Shown in pieces: positions 18,159 through 25,646 of a stretch of DNA of 64,000 nucleotides (its first letter is position 1; each line of letters begins with the position of its first letter). Source of the stretch: JABIAG01 sp964561995 (lineage in GTDB: Archaea > Nanobdellota > Nanobdellia > Woesearchaeales > JABIAG01). Where the stretch lies: positions 17,768 through 81,767 of the forward strand of contig CAZLQZ010000005.1 in NCBI GenBank assembly GCA_964561995.1, given 5' to 3'. The translations under genes were made by a program, and so were the position numbers. A model generated the notes under the pieces. That model was given only the letters and a program-made list of their open reading frames with translations, was not told where the DNA came from and did not search any database.

Positions 18159-18955
18159 TTGTACTCCAGAGTTACCAATCCTACTGGCGGTAGTTCTCTT
18201 TTATTTTGTGTTGATGTGTGTCTACTAAATACGTCATTAACTATTTTTATGTCAAATCCATGTTTAGCAATTTCTTGTGGAGTAAATCCTAGGTCATAAC
18301 CATTTTGAATTAATTCAGCAGTTTCATAACTATATCCTAATTCATTTTCATCAGTTTGACCTTCCCACAATCCAGCAGTTGAAACTCTTTTAACTAAATC
18401 ACCAGGTACTCCAAGAAATTTTGCTAATTCTCGAACTAATCTTTTTGGCACATTTCCAAGTATATTATTATCAACTGCACCATCACCTCGCTTAGTAAAA
18501 TAACCTAAAACATAATCTTCATCCAGGTTACCAGTTCCCATTACTCTTAAATTATGGCCGGCAGCATATCTACTTAAAACTACGGCTCTAGTTTCGGAAT
18601 AAAGATTACCAATATTTAATTCGTTATTTAACTCATCCGGCATTGCATTAATATACATACTTGCAATAGGTTCAATAGGAATTACTTTTCTTTCAATTCC
18701 CAATAAATCAGCAACTCTTAGACCATCTTCTGCGTCTTTTGAATCATTAGCTTTGGAAGGCAAAATTAATCCGTGCAGTTTTCTATTTGTTTTTTTAAAA
18801 GTATCTTCACATAAATATGCAACAGTTGTTGAATCAATTCCTCCACTTAAACCTATCACTCCACCACTTGAACCCATAGTAAAGTTAAGCAATTGGTCTT
18901 CAAGTTCATCTATTGCATACTGATTTCCATACTTAAACTGAGCTTTTTTTATCAT
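18155..18955 (-). CDS. nadE: NAD(+) synthase (ammonia-type)
   Basis: A 266-aa enzyme converting nicotinic acid adenine dinucleotide to NAD. The ATP-pyrophosphatase P-loop SGGIDS is at residues 37-42, and the GTGNLDEDYVLGYFTKRGDG stretch gives the dinucleotide-binding region of the family. The length matches the single-domain, ammonia-dependent form with no glutaminase domain. It overlaps both neighbours by 4 nt (nicotinamidase upstream, adenylyltransferase downstream), so it is translationally coupled inside the NAD salvage operon. Confidence 0.96.
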   Translation of the reverse strand: MIKKAQFKYGNQYAIDELEDQLLNFTMGSSGGVIGLSGGIDSTTVAYLCEDTFKKTNRKLHGLILPSKANDSKDAEDGLRVADLLGIERKVIPIEPIASMYINAMPDELNNELNIGNLYSETRAVVLSRYAAGHNLRVMGTGNLDEDYVLGYFTKRGDGAVDNNILGNVPKRLVRELAKFLGVPGDLVKRVSTAGLWEGQTDENELGYSYETAELIQNGYDLGFTPQEIAKHGFDIKIVNDVFSRHTSTQNKRELPPVGLVTLEYK

Positions 18956-19623
18956 ATTAATTCCTCCAATGCTTGTGCTGTATAAACAGGTCTTACACCC
19001 GCATTACCCATTTCTACTAAAGCTTTAGCAACTGCACCTTTTGTTTCTAAAACTACATTTCCATCTGGCAAAATAATCTCATCAACTCCAGCAATTGCAT
19101 CAATTACCAAATTCACCTTATATCCTAAATCAATTGCTCCCTTAACAAGATTTCCATACTTGTCATTACCAGTTAAAATCAATCCTTTTACACAATATTC
19201 TGTAGCAACCCCAGTAACATACAATTCTTTCACATTTCTTTCCAACAACAATTTGTTTGCTAATGGATTAGTAAAAAGAACCAAATCTTGTTTTTCAATA
19301 ACAAAATCCTTATTTTGAACTGCTAATTCATCAATTACTTTTGCCCCGTAGGTTTTTTTAACTGCATGAACTGGCCAGTTATTAAACTCAGCATCATCTT
19401 TATCATGAGCATCATTAGCATATACTGTTAATCCTTTATTGAATCTCTTTAAAAGAGCAATATTGTCTATAATTCCAGTTACGTTTGGTACAGCCAATTT
19501 TCCATCATACAATTTAGTCAATCTTCTTAATTCATTTAAATCTACATTTGGATTTTGTTTTTGATGATATTCATCGTTTACTACAAAATCATTTAACATA
19601 TCTACAACAACTAAAGCTTTCAT
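18952..19623 (-). CDS. pncA: Nicotinamidase
   Basis: A 223-aa isochorismatase-fold amidase that deamidates nicotinamide to nicotinate. The catalytic triad is visible as D8 (VVVDMLNDFV), a Lys near 111 and C144 (GVATEYCVKG). The metal site of nicotinamidases appears as D71 and H73 (ANDAHD) with H86 (WPVHAV). It lies between nicotinate phosphoribosyltransferase and NAD synthase, as expected for salvage. The upstream 50-nt gap holds a palindrome (19640-19658) directly ahead of the ribosome site GGGAGG. Confidence 0.95.
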   Translation of the reverse strand: MKALVVVDMLNDFVVNDEYHQKQNPNVDLNELRRLTKLYDGKLAVPNVTGIIDNIALLKRFNKGLTVYANDAHDKDDAEFNNWPVHAVKKTYGAKVIDELAVQNKDFVIEKQDLVLFTNPLANKLLLERNVKELYVTGVATEYCVKGLILTGNDKYGNLVKGAIDLGYKVNLVIDAIAGVDEIILPDGNVVLETKGAVAKALVEMGNAGVRPVYTAQALEELI

Positions 19624-19639
19624 TTTTATTTACCTCCCA

Positions 19640-19658
19640 GTGTGTATTTACTACACTA
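19640..19658. promoter_or_regulatory. Predicted NrtR-type operator before pncA
   Basis: GTGTGTA-tttac-TACACTA matches the perfect palindrome at 20810-20828 in 12 of 14 arm positions, with the same 5-bp spacer. It sits just upstream of the pncA ribosome site. The site is read directly; binding by NrtR is inferred. Confidence 0.55.
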
Positions 19659-19673
19659 ATTATTACAAAAAAA

Positions 19674-20804
19674 TTAAACCACTCTTTCTAAACCATAATT
19701 AAGTTTAGGAGGACGGCCAATTTTATGCATTATATTTCGTTGATTCACTTCTCCAGCGTAAAAGTCTACTTCATCGAGAGTTTTCCCAATTGCTACAATA
19801 TCTGCAGTACTTGTTCTTACATTGTCTAAGAATCCTGCACCAATTCCATTGTATAACTGCACTCCAAATTGTTGTTCAGCATCATTAAATGCGCGAACTT
19901 TTGCAGGATTACTAAATCCACTACTTAGTACAATTCCAACATCTTGAGTAAGAGCTTCTCGTAATGCCTTAACACCCATTACATTTACACCCGCACCATC
20001 CCAATACTTCTTATTACCTTCAACTCCGCCTTCAGCAATATTTTCACCACAAGTGTCAACTCTTACAGCATATAATCTATCTCCCAATGCTTGAGCTGTA
20101 GCTAAACTGTCAGTAATTTCTTTATTGGCATAGTCAACTAATGCTATTCTTGGAACTTTTGGATCAATATGCTTATCAAAAGCCTTAGTTGCCTTTACAA
20201 CTGCATTTTCTTTTCCAAAATAATATGCATAAACATTTTCTAATGCGTGAGGAATTGTTCCACCACCTACTTGACCAACAACAGCAGCACCTTCATCAGT
20301 TGAACATCCTTTTACTCCTCCTTTAAATGCCGCCTCACTAATTGCAGCATCCATATTGTAATGCCAATGCCTTGCTCCAAAATACAAAACTGGCCTTTTG
20401 CCAGCCAATTCAACAACTTGTTCAACTTGGTTTTGAATTTTGTTTAAGTCAACATCACGCTCATCATTCTGCCTAGTAATACCTGCAGCAATAACTCCAA
20501 GATAAACAGTTTCTAATTCCATGATTTCTTGAACTGGTGCAACAATATTCATCAAAGTTTCTTTGGGTTGATACAAACTACCATCTTTTTTTGCATATAT
20601 TCTCCCACCAACTTCTGCAATATTGGAATTATTCTTAATTAATTCAACTGCTTCATCTATTCCAGCGACTTTTCCAGGTCCATTTCTAACAAAAACCTGC
20701 ATATTTACCCAAGGATTTAATCCTTCTTTTTTCAAAATTTCATTTGCCCTTAGGAAGTATTTATCCGCATATTTTTTCATTTTATTTTTCATTTTATCCT
20801 CCAC
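19674..20804 (-). CDS. pncB: Nicotinate phosphoribosyltransferase
   Basis: A 376-aa type II phosphoribosyltransferase that joins nicotinate and PRPP to give nicotinate mononucleotide, the first committed Preiss-Handler step. Recognisable features are FGARHWHYNMDAA, GGVKGCSTDEGAAVVG and VRVDTCGE, with SSGFSNPAKVRAF at the phosphate-binding barrel end. The length fits the shorter archaeal form. A second Met three codons in is also possible. The 32-nt gap to the upstream radical SAM gene contains a perfect palindrome next to the ribosome site GTGGAGG. Confidence 0.93.
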   Translation of the reverse strand: MEDKMKNKMKKYADKYFLRANEILKKEGLNPWVNMQVFVRNGPGKVAGIDEAVELIKNNSNIAEVGGRIYAKKDGSLYQPKETLMNIVAPVQEIMELETVYLGVIAAGITRQNDERDVDLNKIQNQVEQVVELAGKRPVLYFGARHWHYNMDAAISEAAFKGGVKGCSTDEGAAVVGQVGGGTIPHALENVYAYYFGKENAVVKATKAFDKHIDPKVPRIALVDYANKEITDSLATAQALGDRLYAVRVDTCGENIAEGGVEGNKKYWDGAGVNVMGVKALREALTQDVGIVLSSGFSNPAKVRAFNDAEQQFGVQLYNGIGAGFLDNVRTSTADIVAIGKTLDEVDFYAGEVNQRNIMHKIGRPPKLNYGLERVV

Positions 20805-20809
20805 TACAA

Positions 20810-20828
20810 TAGTGTAAAAAATACACTA
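20810..20828. promoter_or_regulatory. Predicted NrtR-type operator before pncB (perfect palindrome)
   Basis: TAGTGTA-aaaaa-TACACTA has perfect 7-bp arms and a 5-bp A-rich spacer. It fills most of the 32-nt gap between the radical SAM gene and pncB. It gives the consensus matched by two other sites in this locus. Confidence 0.6.
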
Positions 20829-20836
20829 ATTAATTT

Positions 20837-21700
20837 CTAAATTAACACCGCCCCTTTATATTGCCAATCATATCTTAAATGACCATCTGGAAAAAATATA
20901 AGTTGTCTTAATCTTTCTGCCTTTGGATCAATTGTTAAACAATTTGACAAACAAACATTTTGATCATCGTAGTCATAAACTATTGCACCATGAACAAGCT
21001 CCATAAGCCTAGTACCATTAAAATCAAGATAATCTCGCATTTCTTCAATTTGTTCTTGACCTAGTTTATGCTCTTCAACAAAATTTGCAACTTTTTTACA
21101 AGTCGTATCAGCAGGTTTTGTAATATTTCTTACTGTTAATTGTTCAACTTCATTTTCTCTTGCAAAATCAATTAAAGCATCCAATTTGTCAGTTGTATCT
21201 ATATAATCTTTCATCATCATACAACTTAATCTAACACTAAACCCAATATCATGTAATTTATCTATCACTCCAGTAAGATTAAGATAATCTCCATTTGGCG
21301 TGTAAATTTTCTTATTCTTTTTAGTATCATAATGAGCAACCGACAAAGCAATTGTTGTAAGACCTTTATCATACCAATCAAGCATATGTTGATTTAAACC
21401 TTGATTTTCTAAAGTCAAACCATTTGTTTGTAATTCCATAAAAGGAAATTCATATTTTTCAAGACGAGTTAAATAATCAGTAATTTCATCAGGATACAAA
21501 GTTGGTTCACCTTTTCCAGTCAATAATATTGTCGAAATATCGCTTTGTTTTGCATACTTACAACCAATTTCAAAATTTCTCCAATTAACTTTTTCTTTCT
21601 TTAATACCCCATTATCAGGAGTCATTTGTGAAATACAATAAGGACATGCAGCATTACATTTTCTATCACCTACGATTACACTGTATGATTGAATTTTCAT
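20837..21700 (-). CDS. Radical SAM protein of unknown role, first gene of the NAD operon
   Basis: A 287-aa radical SAM enzyme. The 4Fe-4S motif CxxxCxxC is at C15, C19 and C22 (KCNAACPYC), followed by the GKGEPTLYP loop that binds SAM, then LQTNG. A late pair of cysteines (C250, C254 in NVCLSNC) could hold a second cluster or metal but is too small for a standard SPASM domain. Its substrate is unknown. It heads a salvage operon that otherwise contains only NAD genes, so a step in pyridine-nucleotide supply is inferred. TTTATAAATTA near 21746-21756 is its probable TATA box and CTGGAGG its ribosome site. Confidence 0.9.
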   Translation of the reverse strand: MKIQSYSVIVGDRKCNAACPYCISQMTPDNGVLKKEKVNWRNFEIGCKYAKQSDISTILLTGKGEPTLYPDEITDYLTRLEKYEFPFMELQTNGLTLENQGLNQHMLDWYDKGLTTIALSVAHYDTKKNKKIYTPNGDYLNLTGVIDKLHDIGFSVRLSCMMMKDYIDTTDKLDALIDFARENEVEQLTVRNITKPADTTCKKVANFVEEHKLGQEQIEEMRDYLDFNGTRLMELVHGAIVYDYDDQNVCLSNCLTIDPKAERLRQLIFFPDGHLRYDWQYKGAVLI

Positions 21701-21752
21701 TTTTTTAATTCCTCCAGTTTTGTTTGCGTACTTTGTAAACTTACTAATTTAT

Positions 21753-21778
21753 AAAAAAAGCCGAATTGAATTCCGGCT
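21753..21778 (-). terminator. Hairpin plus T7 downstream of nrtR
   Basis: On the minus strand AGCCGGAATT and AATTCGGCT fold into a stem with one bulge (21759-21778), followed by seven T. This looks like an intrinsic terminator for nrtR, or an attenuator before the radical SAM gene. The T-run also forms part of the TATA box of that gene. Confidence 0.5.
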
Positions 21779-21823
21779 CAATTAATTTTTATGCACAGCA
21801 AAACACATCTGATTTGTTTCACT

Positions 21824-21842
21824 TAGGGTAGTTAGTACACTT
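21824..21842. promoter_or_regulatory. Predicted NrtR-type operator in the nrtR to radical SAM gap
   Basis: TAGGGTA-gttag-TACACTT matches the palindrome at 20810-20828 in 12 of 14 arm positions with the same spacer length. It overlaps a TATA-like ATATACTTAA on the minus strand, so a repressor here would block a transcript starting near 21820. Confidence 0.5.
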
Positions 21843-21862
21843 AAGTATATGAAGGTTATGAT

Positions 21863-21886
21863 TTTTAGGTAAATTATTGCCTAAAA
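21863..21886. terminator. Hairpin at the nrtR stop codon
   Basis: TTTTAGGTAA-atta-TTGCCTAAAA is a 10-bp stem with one G-U pair and a 4-nt loop that spans the nrtR stop codon. It has no clear T-run on the minus strand, so it may be an mRNA 3'-end stabiliser rather than a terminator. Confidence 0.35.
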
Positions 21887-22558
21887 CTTAGCAAATCTAA
21901 AATAATTTTTTTGCTTGAAAGAACATAATTTAGCAGGACGATGTGCACCTTCCATTTTAGTTTCTTTTAATTCTTTTAATAAATCTAATTCTCTCATCTT
22001 CTTTCTAAAATTTCTTTTATCAAGCTCTTCATTAAGAACAGCCTCATAAGTATGTTGAAGCTCTGAAAAAGTGAATTTTTCAGACATAATTTGAAATGCA
22101 AGATTAGACTTTTGAATTTCTGATTTTAAATAATTTAAAGCATCACCAATTATTTTTTTATGATCAAAACCCAATTTTGGAAGCTTATAAGCTGAAACCC
22201 ACTCTGCATCATAAGCATCAGTTTTAGACTTTAACTTTATTTTATCAGAATTAATTAATGCAAAAAAAGGAATTGAAATTACCCTTCCCCTTGAATCCCT
22301 GCCAATTTGCCCATAAGCATTTAATTGTTTTAACAAAACATTTTTAACACCAGTTTCTTCTTCTAATTCTCTTAAAGCTGCTTGTTCAAGTTCTTCATTA
22401 GACTTAATAAAACCACCAGGTAAAGCAAACATATCTTGAAAAGGAGGATGTTTTCTTTTAATTAAAAGAATTTTTAATTCATCATTAATAACAGTAAATA
22501 TAACTGGATCAACTGTAATGTAGAATTTATCTACCTTAAACTTTTCAAGGATATTCAT
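21881..22558 (-). CDS. nrtR: NrtR-type Nudix transcriptional regulator of NAD metabolism
   Basis: A 225-aa protein with an N-terminal Nudix domain and a C-terminal winged-helix domain, the NrtR architecture. NrtR senses ADP-ribose or related NAD products and controls NAD genes in bacteria. The Nudix box is intact (G49 to V71, with RELEEETGV). The C-terminal part has FTFSELQHTYEAVL, KRNFRKKM and HRPAKL, matching the NrtR DNA-binding signature. It lies directly upstream of the NAD salvage operon on the same strand. The ATG is 27 nt from TTATATATAA, so it is likely leaderless. NrtR in an archaeon suggests acquisition from bacteria, which is an inference. Confidence 0.9.
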   Translation of the reverse strand: MNILEKFKVDKFYITVDPVIFTVINDELKILLIKRKHPPFQDMFALPGGFIKSNEELEQAALRELEEETGVKNVLLKQLNAYGQIGRDSRGRVISIPFFALINSDKIKLKSKTDAYDAEWVSAYKLPKLGFDHKKIIGDALNYLKSEIQKSNLAFQIMSEKFTFSELQHTYEAVLNEELDKRNFRKKMRELDLLKELKETKMEGAHRPAKLCSFKQKNYFRFAKF

Positions 22559-22580
22559 TTATGTATAATTAAGATAAAAC

Positions 22581-22590
22581 TTATATATAA
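22581..22590. promoter_or_regulatory. Symmetrical TATA box shared by nrtR and dus
   Basis: The self-complementary TTATATATAA is centred about 27 nt from the nrtR ATG (minus, 22558) and 26 nt from the dus ATG (plus, 22612). One box appears to direct two divergent leaderless transcripts. Confidence 0.6.
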
Positions 22591-22611
22591 ATGTAACTTT
22601 TACAATAACTA

Positions 22612-23550
22612 ATGAATCTAGGAACACTAAAAATACACAATAAAAACATATTTGCACCAATGGATATGTATTCAGATAGTGCTTTTAGACAATTATGTTT
22701 AGACTATGGAGCATCTTACTGTTTTACGGAATTAACTTCAACTGCAGGATTTGTTAGAAAAGCTGAAACTTTTAAAAGAAAAGTTGACTTAAAAACAGAA
22801 GTAGGATTACAATTCATATCGAACAATAAAAATGAATTAAAAGAATCAATAAGAATTGTAAAAGATAATGAATTTTATGACAATTTAGAAAATGTTAAAT
22901 CTATCGATTTGAATTTAGGATGTCCATCTATAAAAATGATGGAACAAAATATGGGTTCTGCATTATTAAATCAACCTCACTTAATTAGAGAATTATTTCA
23001 AACAATGAAAAAACATTCTCACCTACCAATTTCTGCAAAAATAAGATTAGCAACTAATTCAAAACATAAAAAACAATCTCAACCATACTTAAGAATTGCA
23101 AAAATAGCTAAAGAAGAAGGATTAGATTTTATCACAATTCACGGAAGAACTGCCGGACAAATGTATGAAGGAGATGTAGACATAGAAGCAATTAAGGAAG
23201 TCAAAGAAAAAGTAGACATTCCATTAATAGGAAATGGCAATATTTTTGACAAAAGGTCTGCAAAAGAATTTGATTTTTGCGATGCTATAATGATTGGAAG
23301 ACAAGCACTTAAAGACCCCTTTATTTTTGGAGAATTAAAAGGTAAAGAATATGATTTTGAAAGGGAAAAAATAAAATGCATTAAAAATTATTTGATATAT
23401 GCAAAAAAATTTGACACAGGTTTTCAGCACATAAAAATTCATTTACAATCTCTATTAAAAGGATTAGAAGGCAGAAAAGACATCATAAGAGAACTGACTC
23501 ATACAAAAACAGTAAATGATATAAATGAGTTATTGAAAACAGAATTGTGA
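22612..23550 (+). CDS. dus: tRNA-dihydrouridine synthase
   Basis: A 312-aa FMN-dependent reductase that makes dihydrouridine in tRNA. It shows a TIM barrel beginning APMDMYSDSAFR, the DLNLGCPS motif whose Cys is the usual catalytic acid, SAKIRL, the IHGRTAGQMY phosphate loop and IGNGNI. The C-terminal helical region is shorter than in bacterial Dus proteins. It is leaderless from the shared TATA box. Its stop overlaps the GTG of the following zinc-ribbon gene by 4 nt, so the two are co-translated. Confidence 0.93.
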   Translation: MNLGTLKIHNKNIFAPMDMYSDSAFRQLCLDYGASYCFTELTSTAGFVRKAETFKRKVDLKTEVGLQFISNNKNELKESIRIVKDNEFYDNLENVKSIDLNLGCPSIKMMEQNMGSALLNQPHLIRELFQTMKKHSHLPISAKIRLATNSKHKKQSQPYLRIAKIAKEEGLDFITIHGRTAGQMYEGDVDIEAIKEVKEKVDIPLIGNGNIFDKRSAKEFDFCDAIMIGRQALKDPFIFGELKGKEYDFEREKIKCIKNYLIYAKKFDTGFQHIKIHLQSLLKGLEGRKDIIRELTHTKTVNDINELLKTEL

Positions 23551-23963
23551 GATTCAAAAAAGTATACGGACAAAGTAAGACCGATGTATGTCCCTTTTGT
23601 CAAAGACAAGCAACAACAACTAGTTCTCAAGGTATTCCAGTTTGTCAAGAACACAAAGTAGCAATATTAAATGAATTTAAGTGTATTTGTGGAGACTGGT
23701 TAGAATTACAAACAGGCAAGTATGGTACTTATTTTAAATGCCACCAATGTGGAAATATCAATTTTAAAAAAACATTAGAAATTAATGTTGTTAAAAATAT
23801 TAGCAATCCAGATATGGAAAAAAAAGTTGTTAAAAAAAACAAACCTTTCAAAGATTATAGCATTAAAAAACAAGAACAAGATAAAATAAAAAAAGACAAC
23901 CACATTAACTATGAAGATAAAGAAGAAATAGTTATGCCCGGTGATCCGAGATATTTTGATTAA
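23547..23963 (+). CDS. Zinc-ribbon protein, topoisomerase-like zinc finger
   Basis: A 138-aa protein with two zinc sites: CPFC (C15, C18) paired with C33 and H36, then CIC (C46, C48) with C65 and C68 in a segment like the C-terminal zinc fingers of type IA topoisomerases (GDWLELQTGKYGTYFKC). The tail is Lys-rich and probably disordered. The start is GTG overlapping the dus stop (GTGA). A nucleic-acid or tRNA-related role is plausible from the coupling to dus but not shown. Confidence 0.82.
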   Translation: MRFKKVYGQSKTDVCPFCQRQATTTSSQGIPVCQEHKVAILNEFKCICGDWLELQTGKYGTYFKCHQCGNINFKKTLEINVVKNISNPDMEKKVVKKNKPFKDYSIKKQEQDKIKKDNHINYEDKEEIVMPGDPRYFD

Positions 23964-23984
23964 AAATCATAACAAATTTAATTT

Positions 23985-24371
23985 CTAAAATTTTAATTCT
24001 AACACACCAGCAACTGCATTAGGTTTTTTATCAGGATTTACAAACTTAAATTCATATTCAAAACTATTATGATTATCCAAAAAGTGTGATGCCTTATATA
24101 CTGCAATTGCAGGAGCACCATAATAATCTATCATTTTATTTATTGAAAAACCATCAACATATTCCTCACTTAAATCTCTAGACAGAAAAGCATAGATTAC
24201 ATTATCTTTCCTGTAAGTGCCTTTTTTTAAAAACTCAGGTATTCTTTTTCCATCAATAACAGTAAATAAAAAATTATCAGAAAACCAATTATTTTTACCT
24301 AAAACTTTAACAATTCTTTCTAACTCTGTTTCAGAATAATCACAATCATTTAAGTTTACAGGAACAATCAT
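23985..24371 (-). CDS. Hypothetical protein, 128 aa
   Basis: A soluble protein of mixed alpha/beta pattern with no recognised family. Features include an acidic N-terminus, a central FLSRDLSEEYVDGF stretch and a beta-rich C-terminus. The start overlaps the stop of the GH15-like gene (4 nt), so the two are coupled and may act together. No membrane segment is seen. Confidence 0.72.
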   Translation of the reverse strand: MIVPVNLNDCDYSETELERIVKVLGKNNWFSDNFLFTVIDGKRIPEFLKKGTYRKDNVIYAFLSRDLSEEYVDGFSINKMIDYYGAPAIAVYKASHFLDNHNSFEYEFKFVNPDKKPNAVAGVLELKF

Positions 24372-25363
24372 TTTACAGCAGCCACCAAATACATTGATTG
24401 TGCCCAGCCCAAAGGAGTGTTCTCATTATGTTTTAATGAATTAGCATAATATAATTCAGGAAGTTCATTTTTATCGTTCATAACTTCAAGAGATTTTTTC
24501 ATATAATATTCATACTTAATCATATTGCCTAATTGTTTATACACAATAGCTAACCAAGGTAATCCCATAGTCCATTGAGCATCTCCACCATTATTATAAT
24601 AATAATCACCAATATATCTGCAAACACCTTTATCTTTAACTAATTTTTCTTCAATATTTTTTAAAATTTGTTTTGCTTGACTATCACTAACTATATTATA
24701 AGGATAAATCAACGATAATAATGCTAAATCAACATCTTTAGTTTTAGATTCCTTAGGAAGTAGTTCATTAAGAACATCTTCACCTTTTTTAATTAAATCA
24801 GGATGAACTACTACAAGATCACTTATATTTTTCAAACCAGCAACACAAGCGCCAACGCTAGAAGAATGAACTTCTTCATTTTCTTCCCACATACCATTAT
24901 CTTTATCTTGCCAGTATTCAATAGAAGACAAATAATGAACTAATTTTTGTAAAATTCTTTTATGAACTTCATTCATAATTACTTTTATTCCTTTTTGCTC
25001 TAAATTTCCAACCTTAAATAAAAAAGCTCCAATTGCATCATTTTGTTTATTGCCCCAATCTTCAGAAAATTCTTCAAAAGTAATTGGATCATACCTTGCA
25101 TGAATATATTGATGTTTATGTTCTGGTTTTTTTTGAATAGCATAATCAATTTTATACTCATGTTTTAAAAACACATCAAATAAAGCCCAAACTGCTTTTT
25201 TTACTTCATTAATATTATTGGTTACTTCTAAACCTAGAATCTCATAAATACAGTCTCTTAACCAGGCCTTATTATAACCTGTTGAGACTTCTTTTTTACT
25301 AGCTGCAAATAATCCTGAAGGATACTGCAGTCCCTTTAATATCGTTATAGATTCCTCTATCAT
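24368..25363 (-). CDS. GH15-like (glucoamylase / phosphorylase-kinase-alpha-type) protein
   Basis: A 331-aa (alpha/alpha)6-barrel protein resembling the glycoside hydrolase 15 group. It shows YNKAWLRDCIY, the HARYDPITFEEFSEDWGNKQNDA block, and a late NGGDAQWTMGLPWLA segment. The W-x-RD motif and the Glu-rich second block are the usual substrate and acid positions. It is shorter than secreted glucoamylases and has no signal peptide, so it is probably cytoplasmic and may trim alpha-glucan alongside the polysaccharide operon. The next gene overlaps it by 4 nt. Catalytic competence is not certain. Confidence 0.8.
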   Translation of the reverse strand: MIEESITILKGLQYPSGLFAASKKEVSTGYNKAWLRDCIYEILGLEVTNNINEVKKAVWALFDVFLKHEYKIDYAIQKKPEHKHQYIHARYDPITFEEFSEDWGNKQNDAIGAFLFKVGNLEQKGIKVIMNEVHKRILQKLVHYLSSIEYWQDKDNGMWEENEEVHSSSVGACVAGLKNISDLVVVHPDLIKKGEDVLNELLPKESKTKDVDLALLSLIYPYNIVSDSQAKQILKNIEEKLVKDKGVCRYIGDYYYNNGGDAQWTMGLPWLAIVYKQLGNMIKYEYYMKKSLEVMNDKNELPELYYANSLKHNENTPLGWAQSMYLVAAVK

Positions 25364-25385
25364 TCTTAGTTTCTACCTCTTTTAT

Positions 25386-25496
25386 TTAAGCAAAAATAGC
25401 TTCTTTAATTTCTGACTCTTTAGTCCAACATACATCACACATTGGTTGATCTAAATAAATAATATCTGCATCTTTTCCACATTTTGCACATTTCAT
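25386..25496 (-). CDS. Zinc-knuckle microprotein, 36 aa
   Basis: A very short frame, MKCAKCGKDADIIY then a second CxxC (C20, C23), giving a four-cysteine zinc site. GGGGTG 5-10 nt before the ATG at 25496 is a good ribosome site and an upstream promoter is present, so I take it as real. The function is unknown. Confidence 0.7.
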   Translation of the reverse strand: MKCAKCGKDADIIYLDQPMCDVCWTKESEIKEAIFA

Positions 25497-25563
25497 ATTT
25501 TCACACCCCATTTAATTTGTATGAACTTATTGTTCACCTTGTTTTTGGGAATGTGGTTATCAT

Positions 25564-25622
25564 ATTTAAAGGTTTCGTTTTGAAACTACTCTCGAGTAGT
25601 AAAGTAATGAAAACCTTTAAAT
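25564..25622. promoter_or_regulatory. Nested inverted repeats in a divergent promoter
   Basis: ATTTAAAGGTTT (25564-25575) and AAACCTTTAAAT (25611-25622) are perfect 12-bp inverted copies. Each fits BRE plus TATA for one of the two divergent genes. Between them lies ACTACTC-tc-GAGTAGT (25585-25600), a 7-bp palindrome that could be an operator. Confidence 0.55.
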
Positions 25623-25646
25623 CTAAGTACATAATTACTAATTAAA

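Noticed and set aside
21721..21750. Fourth NrtR-like palindrome upstream of the radical SAM gene
   Set aside because: Only the TAGT start matches the consensus; the right arm does not fit, so no operator is called there.
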